From an uncultured Selenomonadaceae bacterium (GTDB lineage Bacteria > Bacillota > Negativicutes > Selenomonadales > Selenomonadaceae): a stretch of DNA of 14,643 bases. Below, piece by piece: positions 14,641 to 14,643 of the stretch. How positions within the stretch are numbered: position 1 is the first letter of the stretch; each line of letters opens with the position of its first letter. The notes beneath the pieces were generated by a model. The model was not told the DNA's origin, made no database searches, and saw nothing but the letters and a program-made list of their open reading frames with translations. The position numbers and the translations under genes were made by a program. The DNA is taken from positions 1 through 14,643 of the forward strand of contig CATYZV010000017.1 of NCBI GenBank assembly GCA_958415865.1, in the 5' to 3' direction.

Positions 14641-14643
14641 TAC

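Overview
The window is one co-directional gene block. Every gene I can support lies on the minus strand, so the genes read from right to left. The likely source is a diderm member of the Firmicutes, most probably class Negativicutes (Selenomonas/Veillonella relatives). The evidence is an outer-membrane beta-barrel protein ending in Phe behind a weak SLH-like motif, the OmpM-type layout typical of that group, together with Firmicute-style AGGAGG ribosome binding sites and an azlCD pair. GC content looks intermediate by eye. I cannot name a genus.

Layout in transcription order: azlC (14596-13862) and azlD (13865-13542) overlap by ATGA and encode a branched-chain amino acid exporter. A good sigma-70-like promoter sits at the very end of azlD (13570-13541). 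Next come a UDP-N-acetylhexosamine 6-dehydrogenase of the TviB/WbpO type (13499-12180), a large outer-membrane porin-like protein with an N-terminal extension of nearly 400 residues (12129-9673), a membrane-anchored protein with three NodB-like modules (9641-6867), and its shorter secreted paralog (6831-5050). After a 111-nt gap with a possible promoter and a hairpin come a PilZ-GT2 processive polysaccharide synthase (4938-3010), a membrane-anchored degenerate deacetylase with a beta-sandwich tail (3010-1151) and a secreted GH18-like hydrolase (1127-81). A strong intrinsic terminator at 70-22 closes the block.

Taken together, the seven genes from 13499 to 81 look like a complete synthase-dependent exopolysaccharide system for a diderm Firmicute. 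They supply an acidic HexNAc precursor, an inner-membrane synthase with a PilZ domain (possible c-di-GMP input), several periplasmic deacetylase-family proteins, a periplasmic glycoside hydrolase and an outer-membrane barrel. The functional parts match those of Pga/alginate/cellulose systems, but the gene set, the domain arrangements and the SLH-like porin do not match any named system I know. The product is predicted, not shown, to be an amino-sugar polymer that may contain uronic acid and be partly de-N-acetylated. azlCD is probably an unrelated neighbour. No tRNA, rRNA, CRISPR array, insertion sequence or phage gene was seen.
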